This document shows positions 1 through 10,146 of a stretch of DNA of 44,827 nucleotides, in pieces. Positions within the stretch are counted from its first letter, which is position 1. Every line of letters starts with the position of its first letter. Source of the stretch: Rhodospirillales bacterium (lineage in GTDB: Bacteria > Pseudomonadota > Alphaproteobacteria > Acetobacterales > Acetobacteraceae); assembly GCA_947447625.1 (NCBI GenBank), contig CANFKS010000022.1, positions 1-44,827 of the forward strand. Direction: 5' to 3'. The notes beneath the pieces were generated by a model that worked only from the letters and a program-made list of their open reading frames with translations, was not told where the DNA came from and did not search any database. A program made the position numbers and the translations under genes.

Positions 1-9
1 AAACACCTC

Positions 10-975
10 ATGCGACATGCCCTTCTCATCATCGGCCCCAGCCGCTCCGGCAGTTCCGCCCTCACCGCCGTGCTCTCGATGCGGGGGGCCGCTTTGCCTG
101 CCACGCTCATGCCCCCCGGACCCGGCAACCTGCAGGGCCATTTCGAGCCCCAGCGCCTGGTGGACCTCAACGATGAGGTCCTGGCGGCCCAGGGTATCAG
201 CTATTTCGACCCCTTAACCATCTCCCCCGCCTGGTTTGCCAGCAGCGAAGCCGCTGCCTTTACCCGCCGCATCGCCGAGACCATCAGCGCCGAGTATGCC
301 GACACGACCTTGCCCATCATCAAGGACCCGCGCCTGTGTCGCCTCGCCCCGCTCACCATCGCGGCCCTGAGCAGCCTTGGCTATAGGCCGCGTGCCATCA
401 TCCCGCTCCGCCATCCCGCCGCCGCCGCAGCCTCGCTGAGTGCCCGCGACAACATCCCGGCTCAGACCGCTGAACTGCTGCAGATCCGCGAACTGCTCGG
501 CGCCGAGTTCCACACCCGCGCGATCCCTCGTGCCTGGAGCCGCTACGATTCTCTGCTCGCGGATTGGCGCGGCACCACCGAGGCCATCGCCGAGACCCTT
601 GGCCTGACCTGGCCGATCCCGTCCGAAGCCGCGGCCCCTGCCATCGACGCCTTCCTCGCCCCTTCGCTGCGCCACCAGACCGGGGACTCGTCCTCCAGCC
701 CTCTTGCCGATGCCCTCTATGCCGCCGCTATCGGCGGCGATGCCGCAGCGCGTGCAACTTTTGGCACCCATGGCGCTGTCATCGAGGAAACCGACCGCCT
801 GCTGCATCCCTGGCTGTCCGCGCTGCGCAGCCGCCTTGCCACCCTGGAGGTGATCAGCGCCACAGGGACAACCCAACTCCACGGAAAACCCGCCCCGCAC
901 GCCGCCACCCTGCATGCACGGCGCTTCACCGCCGTGCTGCGCACCCTCGCAAGCCGACTGCGCGGCAGCCGATAG
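10..975 (+). CDS. Sulfotransferase-family protein (P-loop)
   Basis: A 321-residue protein. Residues 8-16 read IGPSRSGSS, which fits the 5'-phosphosulfate (PAPS)-binding loop of sulfotransferase-family P-loop proteins. A later IIKDPRLCRL segment (about residue 98) and PLRHP (about residue 132) match the usual second and third family motifs. The family transfers sulfate from PAPS to carbohydrates or other acceptors, but many bacterial members have unknown acceptors and none can be named here. There is no signal peptide, so it is probably cytosolic. The ATG lies 9 bases into the window, so upstream context is missing. The gene ends 143 bp before the CDGSH gene and is probably not in its operon. 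The family call is fairly safe; the substrate is unknown. Confidence 0.72.
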   Translation: MRHALLIIGPSRSGSSALTAVLSMRGAALPATLMPPGPGNLQGHFEPQRLVDLNDEVLAAQGISYFDPLTISPAWFASSEAAAFTRRIAETISAEYADTTLPIIKDPRLCRLAPLTIAALSSLGYRPRAIIPLRHPAAAAASLSARDNIPAQTAELLQIRELLGAEFHTRAIPRAWSRYDSLLADWRGTTEAIAETLGLTWPIPSEAAAPAIDAFLAPSLRHQTGDSSSSPLADALYAAAIGGDAAARATFGTHGAVIEETDRLLHPWLSALRSRLATLEVISATGTTQLHGKPAPHAATLHARRFTAVLRTLASRLRGSR

Positions 976-1118
976 CCGTCCCGCGGACCGATGCTCCCTG
1001 CGGCGGTGTTCGTGTTGTTTCAACCCAACCCTGACCCATTCCGGTTGGCGCTGGCGCCGCGCAGGGCTAGCATGCCGGCAACCGGCCCGACCTGGGCCGC
1101 ACAACACCGGAGAGCGCC

Positions 1119-1361
1119 ATGTCCGAATCCCCCGTCGTCGCCGCCAAGGCCCCCATGAAAATCGCCGTCGAGGCGGGCAAGGATTATTGGTGGTGCTCCT
1201 GCGGCAAGTCCGCCAGGCAGCCGTTCTGTGACGGCAGCCACAAGGGCGGCAGCTTCACCCCTCAGAAATGGACCGCCGAAAAAACCGGTGACGCGTGGTT
1301 CTGCGCCTGCAAGGCCACCGGCAAGGCCCCGCTCTGCGACGGCAGCCACAAGGCCCTCTAA
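1119..1361 (+). CDS. Double CDGSH-type iron-sulfur protein
   Basis: An 80-residue protein made almost entirely of two CDGSH motifs: CSCGKSARQPFCDGSH at about residues 27-42 and CACKATGKAPLCDGSH at about 62-77. Each has the C-x-C-...-C-D-G-S-H ligand set (three Cys, one His) known to hold a 2Fe-2S cluster in mitoNEET-like proteins. Bacterial tandem-CDGSH proteins are small and soluble and are thought to act in electron or cluster transfer. A GGAGAG ribosome site sits 4 bases before the ATG. The stop is only 4 bases before the creatininase-family start, so the two are probably co-transcribed. The family assignment is strong; a role in the downstream pathway is only inferred from the neighbourhood. 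Confidence 0.9.
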   Translation: MSESPVVAAKAPMKIAVEAGKDYWWCSCGKSARQPFCDGSHKGGSFTPQKWTAEKTGDAWFCACKATGKAPLCDGSHKAL

Positions 1362-1365
1362 GACC

Positions 1366-2169
1366 ATGGACCGCGCCGCCAGCCCCCTTGCCTTCGCCGC
1401 CCACACGGCGCCGGAGCTCCGCGATCTCGCGGCGCGGGACGCCATCGTCCTCATCCCCTTCGGTGCCACCGAGCAGCACGGGCCGCATCTTCCCGTCATG
1501 GTCGATCACCGGCTTGCCACCGAAGCCGCCTTCCGCGCCGCCGGCATCCTCGATGAGGGGGGCCACCCCATCCTCGTCACCCCCACCGTCTGGACCGGGT
1601 TCTCTGAACACCACATGGAGTTGGGCGGCACCATCACCATCGACTACGCCACCCTGCACGGCCTGATCCGCGGCATCGTCCGCTCGCTGGTCCGCGGCGG
1701 GTTTCGGCGCATCTGCATCGTCAACGGTCATGGCGGCAACATCGCGCCCCTCACGGTCTGCGTCAGCGAATTGACCGTCGAACTTCGTATCCCCCTGGTC
1801 AGCCTCACCTATTACGAGACCAACGACACCGCCACGCGAACCATCCTCACCACCCAATCCGCCGTTCTGCACGCCTGCGAAGCCGAAACCGCCATGATCA
1901 TGGCCTCCGAGCCCGCCCTCGTGCGCCACGAGCACCTTCCCACCGCCCATGGCCCGGACCAGGACCGCCCCGAAATCGAAGCTCTCGTCGGACCCAAGGT
2001 GTTCCGCTGGCAAGCCCTCAACGCCCGCGCCCGCAGCGGCGTCATCGGCAATGCCGCCGCCGCAACGCCGCAAACCGGCGAACGCCTGCTCACCGCCTAT
2101 GCCGCCCGCCTTGCCGAAATCCTTGCAACCCCCGCCCTTTGGGAGGCCAAGGCCTCCGATCACTGGTGA
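1366..2169 (+). CDS. Creatininase-family amidohydrolase
   Basis: A 267-residue protein with the metal-site signature of the creatininase family: GATEQHGPHLP at residues 33-43 (E36, H38), D47, the NGHGGN loop at 120-125, and an acidic HACEAETAM segment at 169-177. Family members hydrolyse cyclic or linear amides with Zn/Mn (creatininase, the FAPy deformylase of riboflavin biosynthesis, MftE peptidase), so the substrate cannot be read from sequence. The reading frame is open further upstream into the CDGSH gene, but the ATG at 1366, four bases after that gene's stop, gives the usual family length. The DapA-like gene starts 9 bases downstream. The context suggests a small catabolic operon acting on an amide or lactam. 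Confidence 0.85.
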   Translation: MDRAASPLAFAAHTAPELRDLAARDAIVLIPFGATEQHGPHLPVMVDHRLATEAAFRAAGILDEGGHPILVTPTVWTGFSEHHMELGGTITIDYATLHGLIRGIVRSLVRGGFRRICIVNGHGGNIAPLTVCVSELTVELRIPLVSLTYYETNDTATRTILTTQSAVLHACEAETAMIMASEPALVRHEHLPTAHGPDQDRPEIEALVGPKVFRWQALNARARSGVIGNAAAATPQTGERLLTAYAARLAEILATPALWEAKASDHW

Positions 2170-2177
2170 CCCCCTCC

Positions 2178-3098
2178 ATGCCCCGCCTCGACGAAACCGC
2201 CAACGGCGTCTACATCATCGCCATCACCCCGTTCACCGACACCGGCGCCATCGACTTGGCCAGCACCGACCGGCTGATCGAATTCTACCTCGAACACGGA
2301 GCCACCGGCCTCACCATTCTTGGTATGATGGGCGAGGCCCCCAAGCTGTCCGGCGCCGAAGCCATCGCCTTCTCCCGCCACGTCGCCGCCCGCCTTGCCG
2401 GGCGTGTGCCCCTCGTGGTCGGCGCCTCAAGCCCAGGCTTTGCTGCCATGGGCGAACTCGCGCGGGCCGTGATGGACGATGGCGCCGCCGGCGTGATGAT
2501 CGCCCCGCCCGGCAGTCTGCGAACCGACGACCAGATTTTTGCCTATTTCCGCCAGACCGCCGAAACCCTGGGCGACACGCCTTTCGTTCTGCAGGACTTC
2601 CCCCAGGCCAGCGGCGTGCAGATCGCGCCTGCCGTCATTCGCCGCATCGTCGACGCCCTGCCCACCTGCGTCATGCTCAAGCATGAGGACTGGCCCGGCT
2701 TGGCCAAAATCACCTGGCTGCGCGAGGCTGCCGGCATGCGCCGCATCGCCATCCTGACCGGCAATGGCGGCGTGTTTTTGCCGGAGGAACTGCGCCGCGG
2801 GGCCGACGGCGCGATGACCGGCTTCGCCTTCCCCGAAATGATGTCCGGCGTGCTTGCCGCCCACCGCGCCGGCGATGCGCAGCGTGCCTCGGATATTTTC
2901 GACGCCTATCTCCCGCTCGCCCGCTACGAACAGCAGCCGGGCCCCGGACTCGCCGTGCGCAAACATATCCTCCACCGCCGCGGTGCCATCGGCTCGCCGG
3001 CGCAGCGTGCCCCGCGTGTCAGCCTCACCGCCCGTGAACTGGCCGAGATCGACTTCCTGCTCGACCGCCAAACCCGCCGCCTGGCCAGCCTTGCCTGA
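2178..3098 (+). CDS. DapA/NanA-superfamily lyase with altered active site
   Basis: A 306-residue (beta/alpha)8 protein of the dihydrodipicolinate synthase/N-acetylneuraminate lyase superfamily. The Schiff-base lysine appears to be K168 in VMLKHED. The loop that is GTTGE in true DapA reads GMMGE (residues 49-53), and the YNxP position carrying the catalytic tyrosine reads QDFP (139-142). The usual Thr-Thr and Tyr of lysine biosynthesis are therefore absent. It is unlikely to be a real DapA and is better called a pyruvate-type aldolase/dehydratase of unknown substrate. The ATG at 2178 was chosen over an upstream in-frame ATG that overlaps the creatininase gene. Its 3' end overlaps the GNAT gene, which supports one transcript. 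Confidence 0.85.
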   Translation: MPRLDETANGVYIIAITPFTDTGAIDLASTDRLIEFYLEHGATGLTILGMMGEAPKLSGAEAIAFSRHVAARLAGRVPLVVGASSPGFAAMGELARAVMDDGAAGVMIAPPGSLRTDDQIFAYFRQTAETLGDTPFVLQDFPQASGVQIAPAVIRRIVDALPTCVMLKHEDWPGLAKITWLREAAGMRRIAILTGNGGVFLPEELRRGADGAMTGFAFPEMMSGVLAAHRAGDAQRASDIFDAYLPLARYEQQPGPGLAVRKHILHRRGAIGSPAQRAPRVSLTARELAEIDFLLDRQTRRLASLA

Positions 3099-3585
3099 AA
3101 CGGCACGGCTGAGCCTGCGGACACCGCGCCTTGCGGATACCGAGGCGCTGTTTCGCTTCATGGGGGACCCTGCCGTCATGCGGCTCACCCATTGCCACCC
3201 CTCGCTGCGAGCCCTGCGCCGCACCCTCGCCGCCCATGCGTGTCAGCGCGGCAAGACCGGGTTCGGTCCCTGGACGGTGATCGAAACCGCCACTGCCCGC
3301 ATCATCGGCTTCGGCGGGCTTTACGAGGACCCGTTCGATCCCGGCTGGGGTCTGGAGGTCGCTTATTTCCTGGCGCCCGTCGCCCAGGGCCGGGGATTGG
3401 CGCGCGAACTGGTGGCTGCCAGCCTTGCCGCCGCCTGGGCCGGCGGGGCGGCCCGCGTCGATGCGTTCGCCCATCCGGACAACGGGGCGTCCCGCGGCGT
3501 GCTGCTCGCCAGCGGGTTTCGCGAATACCGCCATGTGCCCGAGATGGTGCGCGTCCTCTATCGCCATGACAGACCCGCTTCATAG
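3091..3585 (+). CDS. GNAT family N-acetyltransferase (RimJ/RimL-like)
   Basis: About 164 residues if translation starts at the TTG at 3091, which overlaps the stop of the DapA-like gene by 8 bases. The N-terminus then reads ETARLSLRTPRL, the usual beginning of RimJ/RimL-type acetyltransferases, which is why I prefer it to the internal ATG at 3160. Acetyl-CoA-binding motif A is visible as PVAQGRGLARELV (Q-x-x-G-x-G/A). A later NGASRGVLLASGF segment fits the motif B helix (N...S/A...L...GF). The acceptor cannot be predicted. The overlap indicates translational coupling to the upstream genes. The start codon is uncertain; the family is not. Confidence 0.78.
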   Translation: MPETARLSLRTPRLADTEALFRFMGDPAVMRLTHCHPSLRALRRTLAAHACQRGKTGFGPWTVIETATARIIGFGGLYEDPFDPGWGLEVAYFLAPVAQGRGLARELVAASLAAAWAGGAARVDAFAHPDNGASRGVLLASGFREYRHVPEMVRVLYRHDRPAS

Positions 3586-3634
3586 CGGCATGATGGTTTC
3601 CCACGTCCCGGCAAAACCTGTCACACTGCGAATC

Positions 3635-4690
3635 ATGGACATCCCGCCCTCCCGTCCGACCTCCTCCCTCGATGCCCGCGCTTCCGCGGTGCTGCGCGAA
3701 ATCGTCGAGCAATACGTCGAAACCGGCGAGCCCGTGGGCAGCCGCACGCTGTCCCGGCGGTTGCCGATGGGGCTGTCGCCGGCCACGATCCGCAATGTGA
3801 TGTCCGATCTCACGGATGCGGGCCTGCTTTTTGCGCCCCACACCTCGGCCGGCCGCCTGCCGACCGATCTGGGCCTGCGGCTGTTCGTCGACGGGCTGTT
3901 GCAATTCGGCGAACTGACCGAGACCGAGCGCGAGTCGATCTCCGCCAAGCTCGCCCTCTCCGGGCGCAGCATGGAAGATACGCTGACCGAGGCCTCCGCC
4001 ATGCTCTCAGGCCTTTCGGCCGCCGCGGGCATGGTTCTGGCGCCGAAATCCGAGGGCCCGCTGCGCCACATCGAATTCGTCCCGCTCGGTCCGGGGCGGG
4101 CCCTGGTGATCCTCGTCAACGCCGAGGGCCATGTCGAAAACCGGGTGATCGCGATCCCGCCGGGGATGCCGCCCTCGTCCCTGCAGCAGGCGAGCAATTA
4201 TCTCAATTCCCGCCTCACCAACCGCGCGCTGCCTGAACTGCGGCAGATCGTGAGCACCGAGATCGCCGAGAACCGCACGGAGCTTGATGCGCTGTCGGAG
4301 AAAATCGTCGAAGCCGGCCTCGCCACCTGGACCTCCGAAGGCCGCGGCGGCTCGCTCATTGTGCGGGGTCAGGCCCGTTTGCTTGCCGATATCACCCAGA
4401 TCGAGCGGCTTTCCGCCATCCAGAACCTGTTCGAACGGCTCGAAACCCAGGAGACCATGCTGCGCCTGCTCGAACTCGCCGAGGGATCCGAGGGCGTGCG
4501 CATCTATATCGGCGCGGAAAGCAGCCTGTTCGGCACATCGGGCGTCTCGATGGTGGTGGCGCCGGCGCGCAATGCCGCCAACCGCATCGTGGGCGCCATC
4601 GGGGTGATTGGCCCCACCCGGATCAACTACGGCCGCATTATACCGGTGGTCGACTACACCGCACGGGTCATCGGCCGCCTTCTCGGATAG
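3635..4690 (+). CDS. hrcA: Heat-inducible transcriptional repressor HrcA
   Basis: A 351-residue protein beginning with a winged-helix domain (residues about 10-80) containing the hallmark HrcA segments EPVGSRTLSRR, SPATIRNVMSDL and GLLFAPHTSAGRLPTD. The rest is the GAF-like effector domain. HrcA represses heat-shock operons through CIRCE operators and is stabilised by GroEL. It is followed by grpE, dnaK and dnaJ, the usual partners. The reading frame is open far upstream into the GNAT gene; the ATG at 3635 gives the family length. I searched by eye for the CIRCE pattern (TTAGCACTC-N9-GAGTGCTAA) upstream of hrcA, grpE and dnaK and saw none, so its targets are probably elsewhere (for example groESL). 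Confidence 0.95.
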   Translation: MDIPPSRPTSSLDARASAVLREIVEQYVETGEPVGSRTLSRRLPMGLSPATIRNVMSDLTDAGLLFAPHTSAGRLPTDLGLRLFVDGLLQFGELTETERESISAKLALSGRSMEDTLTEASAMLSGLSAAAGMVLAPKSEGPLRHIEFVPLGPGRALVILVNAEGHVENRVIAIPPGMPPSSLQQASNYLNSRLTNRALPELRQIVSTEIAENRTELDALSEKIVEAGLATWTSEGRGGSLIVRGQARLLADITQIERLSAIQNLFERLETQETMLRLLELAEGSEGVRIYIGAESSLFGTSGVSMVVAPARNAANRIVGAIGVIGPTRINYGRIIPVVDYTARVIGRLLG

Positions 4691-4747
4691 GCCCCATGCT
4701 TGAAGCGGTCTTGCAGCGGCGGGGCGCGATGACTAACTGACGCAATC

Positions 4748-5362
4748 ATGAGCACCGAACACACGATCCCCGATCCGAACGCTCCCGCCGCGACATCCGG
4801 CGAGAGCATCTCCATCGAGACGCCGCCCCCGGCGCAGGATGATCCGCCTGCCGATCCGCGCATCGCCGAGATCGAGGCCGATCTCGCCGAGATGAAGGAT
4901 CGCTGGATCCGCGCCGAGGCCGAGACCCAGAACGTGCGCGCCCGCGCCAAGCGCGATGTCGATGATGCGCGGCAATATGCCGTGCAGGGCTTCGCAAAGG
5001 ATGTCGCCGAGGCGGCCGAGAATATTCGCCGCGGCATCGATGCGATGCCCCCCGCGGGCGATAACGAGATCATCGAAAAGCTGCGCAACGGGTTCATCGG
5101 CGTCGAGCGCAGCTTTCTCGGGCTGCTCGAACGCCACGGCATCAAATCGCAGGATCCGACCGGCGCGCTGTTCGATCCCAATCTGCACCAGGCGATGCAG
5201 GAGCAGGAATCGGCCGACCATCCGGCGGGGACCGTGCTGCAAGCCTGGACCCAGGCCTGGACGCTGCATGGCCGGCTGCTGCGCCCCGCCATGGTGGTGG
5301 TTGCCAAGGCCCCAGCCGCGGCGCTGGGTGGCGAAGCCTCCGTGAAAGACGACGACGGTTAA
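4748..5362 (+). CDS. grpE: Nucleotide exchange factor GrpE
   Basis: A 204-residue protein: an acidic, proline-rich N-terminal tail (about 35 residues), a long coiled-coil helix (about 37-90, with AETQNVRARAKRDVDDARQ) and the C-terminal beta domain ending in GTVLQAWTQAWTLHGRLLRPAMVVVAK. GrpE releases ADP from DnaK. It lies 57 bp after hrcA and 133 bp before dnaK, so it can be read with hrcA while dnaK keeps room for its own promoter. No strong ribosome site precedes the ATG; the N-terminal length is normal for the family. The assignment is secure. Confidence 0.95.
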   Translation: MSTEHTIPDPNAPAATSGESISIETPPPAQDDPPADPRIAEIEADLAEMKDRWIRAEAETQNVRARAKRDVDDARQYAVQGFAKDVAEAAENIRRGIDAMPPAGDNEIIEKLRNGFIGVERSFLGLLERHGIKSQDPTGALFDPNLHQAMQEQESADHPAGTVLQAWTQAWTLHGRLLRPAMVVVAKAPAAALGGEASVKDDDG

Positions 5363-5395
5363 CCTTTGATTTGCACAAAATATGCGCACATGGCC

Positions 5396-5424
5396 CTTGT
5401 CCCTGGGCATCGCGCTGAATACAT
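5396..5424 (+). promoter_or_regulatory. Candidate sigma-32 (RpoH) promoter for dnaK
   Basis: CTTG at 5396-5399, a 17-base spacer, then GAATACAT at 5417-5424, roughly 70 bp before the dnaK ATG. Alphaproteobacterial heat-shock promoters have a CTTG -35 core and a C-Y-T-A-T-like -10 at about this spacing. The -35 and spacing fit well, the -10 only partly. This is a visual match only and no transcription start is known. Confidence 0.35.
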
Positions 5425-5495
5425 CGGGGACGTGACACATTCGGGGATCCGGCCGGTGCTTCGGGCTGACCTGATCCGCTAGCAAGGAGACTATC

Positions 5496-7424
<1,929 letters not shown>

Positions 7425-7448
7425 CCTTTCGCGACGATCGTGTAACCC

Positions 7449-7490
7449 GTCGCGCCCGTGCTTCCACGAAGCCGGGCGCGACGTCGTTTT
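7449..7490 (+). terminator. dnaK-dnaJ intergenic hairpin (attenuator or mRNA-stabilising)
   Basis: Arms GTCGCGCCCG-T-GCTTC (7449-7464) and GAAGC-CGGGCGCGAC (7468-7482) pair over 15 bp with one bulged T and a CAC loop, followed by GTCGTTTT (7483-7490). The T run is short, so termination would be partial. It lies 25 bp after the dnaK stop and 60 bp before dnaJ, where a partial terminator or processing barrier would keep DnaK in excess of DnaJ. The structure is seen directly; the role is inferred. Confidence 0.55.
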
Positions 7491-7550
7491 GACGGCCCGG
7501 CCCTGGCTGGGCATTGAGCAGCCGGCTGGACCGGACCGAAGAGGACTGAG

Positions 7551-8696
7551 ATGGCGAAACCTGATTACTACGCCACCTTGGGCGCCGCCCGGGAGGCCAG
7601 CGCCGATGACCTCAAGAAGGCATATCGCAAGGCCGCGATGCAGTATCACCCCGATCGCAACCCGGGGAATCCGGCAGCCGAGGCCAAGTTCAAGGAGGTC
7701 AACGAGGCCTATGACGTCCTGAAGGACGAGCAGAAACGCGCGGCCTATGACCGCTTCGGCCATGCCGCGTTCGAAAACGGCGGGGGGGCGCAGCAGCCTG
7801 GTTTCGGCGGCGGGGAAGGCCTCGGCGATATCTTCGATCAGATGTTCGGCGAATTCATGGGCGGCAACGGCGGTCGCGGGAGGCGGGGCCCGCGCGGCGG
7901 GGCCGATGTGCGCGCCGGCGTCGAGATATCGCTTGAGGAGGCGTTCAAAGGGGCCAAGCGGACGATCCGCGTGCCGACGCGGGTGGCGTGCGAGGCGTGT
8001 GTCGGCACGGGTTCGGAATCAAAGGAAAAAGGCAGCGAGACCTGCACCGGGTGCGGCGGCGCCGGAAAGGTGCGGGCGCAGCAGGGGTTCTTCATTGTCG
8101 AGCGGACCTGCCCGACCTGCGGCGGCGCAGGGCGCGTGGTGCGCAATCCATGCCGCATCTGTGCCGGGGCCGGCACCGTGCAGCGCGAGCGTTCGCTCAG
8201 TGTCGATATCCCCGGCGGTGTCGAGGATGGCACGCGGATCCGGCTTACCGGGCAGGGCGAGGCCGGCGGTCCTGGCGCGCCGGCGGGGGATTTGTATGTG
8301 CATGTCGGCGTGCAGGCGCATGAGATCTTCCAGCGCGAAGGCGCCAATATCATGTGCCATGTGCCGATCCGCATGACGCAGGCAGCCCTGGGCGCGGAGG
8401 TTGAGGTGCCGTCGATCGACGGGTCGAAGGCGCGGGTGAAGATCCCGGCGGGCACGCAGACCGGGGCGCAGTTCAGGTTGCGCAGCAAAGGGTTCTCGGT
8501 GCTGCGCTCGAACCAGCGCGGCGACATGTTTATCCAGATCGCGGTTGAAACGCCGCAGCACCTCACGCCGGGGCAGCGCGACCTGCTCGAAAAATTCGAG
8601 GGCGAGGCGCAGGGGCATCACAAGGGCTCACCGGAGACGCATGGGTTCTTTGCCAAGGTTCGGGAGTTTTTTGATCGGAATACGAAGGCGGGGTAG
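7551..8696 (+). CDS. dnaJ: Chaperone protein DnaJ (Hsp40, type I)
   Basis: A 381-residue type I DnaJ. The J domain (residues 1-70) has the HPD motif in [12 protein letters not shown] Gly/Phe-rich linker follows (about 75-125). The zinc-finger region has four CxxC pairs (CEAC, CTGC, CPTC, CRIC; about residues 145-205). The C-terminal substrate-binding domains include [18 protein letters not shown]. It stimulates the DnaK ATPase and delivers clients. It is translated from an ATG shortly after an AGAGGA site. It converges with the GNAT gene at 8713 with only 16 bp between stops, leaving little room for a terminator. Confidence 0.97.
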   Translation: MAKPDYYATLGAAREASADDLKKAYRKAAMQYHPDRNPGNPAAEAKFKEVNEAYDVLKDEQKRAAYDRFGHAAFENGGGAQQPGFGGGEGLGDIFDQMFGEFMGGNGGRGRRGPRGGADVRAGVEISLEEAFKGAKRTIRVPTRVACEACVGTGSESKEKGSETCTGCGGAGKVRAQQGFFIVERTCPTCGGAGRVVRNPCRICAGAGTVQRERSLSVDIPGGVEDGTRIRLTGQGEAGGPGAPAGDLYVHVGVQAHEIFQREGANIMCHVPIRMTQAALGAEVEVPSIDGSKARVKIPAGTQTGAQFRLRSKGFSVLRSNQRGDMFIQIAVETPQHLTPGQRDLLEKFEGEAQGHHKGSPETHGFFAKVREFFDRNTKAG

Positions 8697-8712
8697 GAGA
8701 AGAAAGCCCTCC

Positions 8713-9270
8713 TTACGTCCCCGTCGGCACCCAGAATACCAATTGCAGCTCCCGCGGAAATACCGGATGCGTGTCGCTCCGTTCCAGCACTCCGTCGGCG
8801 TTTTCGATGATCCGGCGTGATGCGACGTTGTGATCCGAGCAGGTGATCATCACCCGAGCGAGGCCCACTTTCCCGGCTTCGATGAGCATCAGCCGCAGGG
8901 CGGCGGTGGCGTAGCCGCGCTGGCGTTTCCAGGGCACCACGGCGTAGCCGATATGGCCGAGGACGTAGGGCGGCAACGCCTCGGTGCCAGGCTGGTGGCG
9001 AAATCCGATCGACCCGCAGAAGGTGCCATCGGAGATCCAGTGCCGGAAGCCGGGGAGTTTGGGGACAACGCGGCCGTCGTGCAGGGTGATGGTGCCGGTC
9101 TGGTCGAGTTGGCTGGCGAGGAAGGCGGCCGAATCGGCGCGGAGGGCGGCGAGTTGCTCGGTGCTGACATCGCGGGTGTTGTCGGGCGACCAGCCCTGTT
9201 CGAGAGCAGTTGCGTAGCTGTCGAGCAGTTCGAAGCAGGGCGGAACGAGGCTTATGAGATGGGCCGCCAC
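8713..9270 (-). CDS. GNAT family N-acetyltransferase
   Basis: A 185-residue protein. The start is the GTG at 9270: reading the minus strand, a full AGGAGGT ribosome site lies about 5 bases upstream, which overrides the longer open frame that continues to 10092 and is only antisense to the RraA-like gene. Acetyl-CoA motif A appears in VPWKRQRGYATAALRLML (R-x-x-G-Y-A), with GHIGYAVVP before it and a CSDHNVASRRIIENAD segment after it, as in RimJ/RimL-like enzymes. The acceptor is unknown. It is divergent from the RraA-like gene, with 81 bp between starts that must hold both promoters. Confidence 0.82.
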   Translation of the reverse strand: MAAHLISLVPPCFELLDSYATALEQGWSPDNTRDVSTEQLAALRADSAAFLASQLDQTGTITLHDGRVVPKLPGFRHWISDGTFCGSIGFRHQPGTEALPPYVLGHIGYAVVPWKRQRGYATAALRLMLIEAGKVGLARVMITCSDHNVASRRIIENADGVLERSDTHPVFPRELQLVFWVPTGT

Positions 9271-9351
9271 GCGGACCTCCTGGTGTTGCGAGGCATGAAT
9301 TTGGCGCAAGCGGGGTGGCGCTGCTAGCCTGGACAAAACCGGAGGATGCCG

Positions 9352-10065
9352 ATGACCGAATTCACCGCCGCATGCACCGCGCGCCTCAAGCGGGTGAGCA
9401 CAGCGACGATCACGACGCAGTTGTTCAAGCGCGGCTTGCGCAACTGCTTCATCCAGGGGGTCCGCCCGCTCGGTGTGCTGGGCGAGAACATGGTGGGGCC
9501 GGCTTATACGCTGCGCAATATCCCTTCCCGCGAGGATCTGGATCATGTCGGGGTGTTTGCCAATCCGGAGCATCCGCAGCGCAAGGCGGTTGAACAGGCG
9601 CCGGCGGGCCGGGTGCTGGTGATAGATTGCCGCGGGGATACGCGGGCGGCGTCGGGCGGTGAGATTCTGATGACGCGCCTCACGATAAGGGGCGCGGCGG
9701 GGGTGGTCAGCGATGGCGGGATGCGCGATGCGGCGGCGATCGGGCGGATGACGCTGCCGGTCTATTGCGCGGGGCCGTCGGCGCCGCTCAATCTGGCGCG
9801 ACATCATGCGGTGGATATCGACGTGCCGATCGCATGCGGGGGCGTGCCGGTCTATCCGGGCGACATGGTGGTGGGGGATGCGGATGGGGTTGTCGTGATC
9901 CCGGCGCATCTGGCGGAGGAGGTGGCGCGGGATTGCGCGGAGCAGGAGGTGCTGGAGGAATTCCTGTTGACCCGCATCCAGGGGGGGGCGCGGCTGCCGG
10001 ACACCTATCCGCCGAACGAGGAGACCAAGGCTGCGTTCGAGGTGTGGCGCCGCGCGCGCGAATAA
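9352..10065 (+). CDS. RraA-family protein / HMG-CHA-type aldolase
   Basis: A 237-residue protein of the RraA/4-hydroxy-4-methyl-2-oxoglutarate aldolase fold. The family core GVVSDGGMRDAAAI (residues 117-130) retains Arg125-Asp126, and GGVPVYPGDMVVGDADGVVV (163-182) is the C-terminal signature. Retention of the Arg-Asp pair favours a metal-dependent aldolase/oxaloacetate decarboxylase over the RNase-inhibitor paralogue. Two in-frame ATGs occur at 9346 and 9352. GGAGG (9341-9345) directly abuts the first, so the second, 6 bases downstream, is the better start. It lies 81 bp upstream of glcB on the same strand, so a link to glyoxylate/pyruvate metabolism is possible but not shown. Confidence 0.82.
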   Translation: MTEFTAACTARLKRVSTATITTQLFKRGLRNCFIQGVRPLGVLGENMVGPAYTLRNIPSREDLDHVGVFANPEHPQRKAVEQAPAGRVLVIDCRGDTRAASGGEILMTRLTIRGAAGVVSDGGMRDAAAIGRMTLPVYCAGPSAPLNLARHHAVDIDVPIACGGVPVYPGDMVVGDADGVVVIPAHLAEEVARDCAEQEVLEEFLLTRIQGGARLPDTYPPNEETKAAFEVWRRARE

Positions 10066-10146
10066 CCCGACTGCGATATTGCCACTCGACAAACCGGGCT
10101 TCTTTCCCGCAAAGCTTTTGACTCAAACTCCCACCGAGGTATCCCG

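Noticed and set aside
3560-5495. CIRCE operator near hrcA, grpE or dnaK
   Set aside because: Looked for TTAGCACTC-N9-GAGTGCTAA and near matches on both strands and found none.
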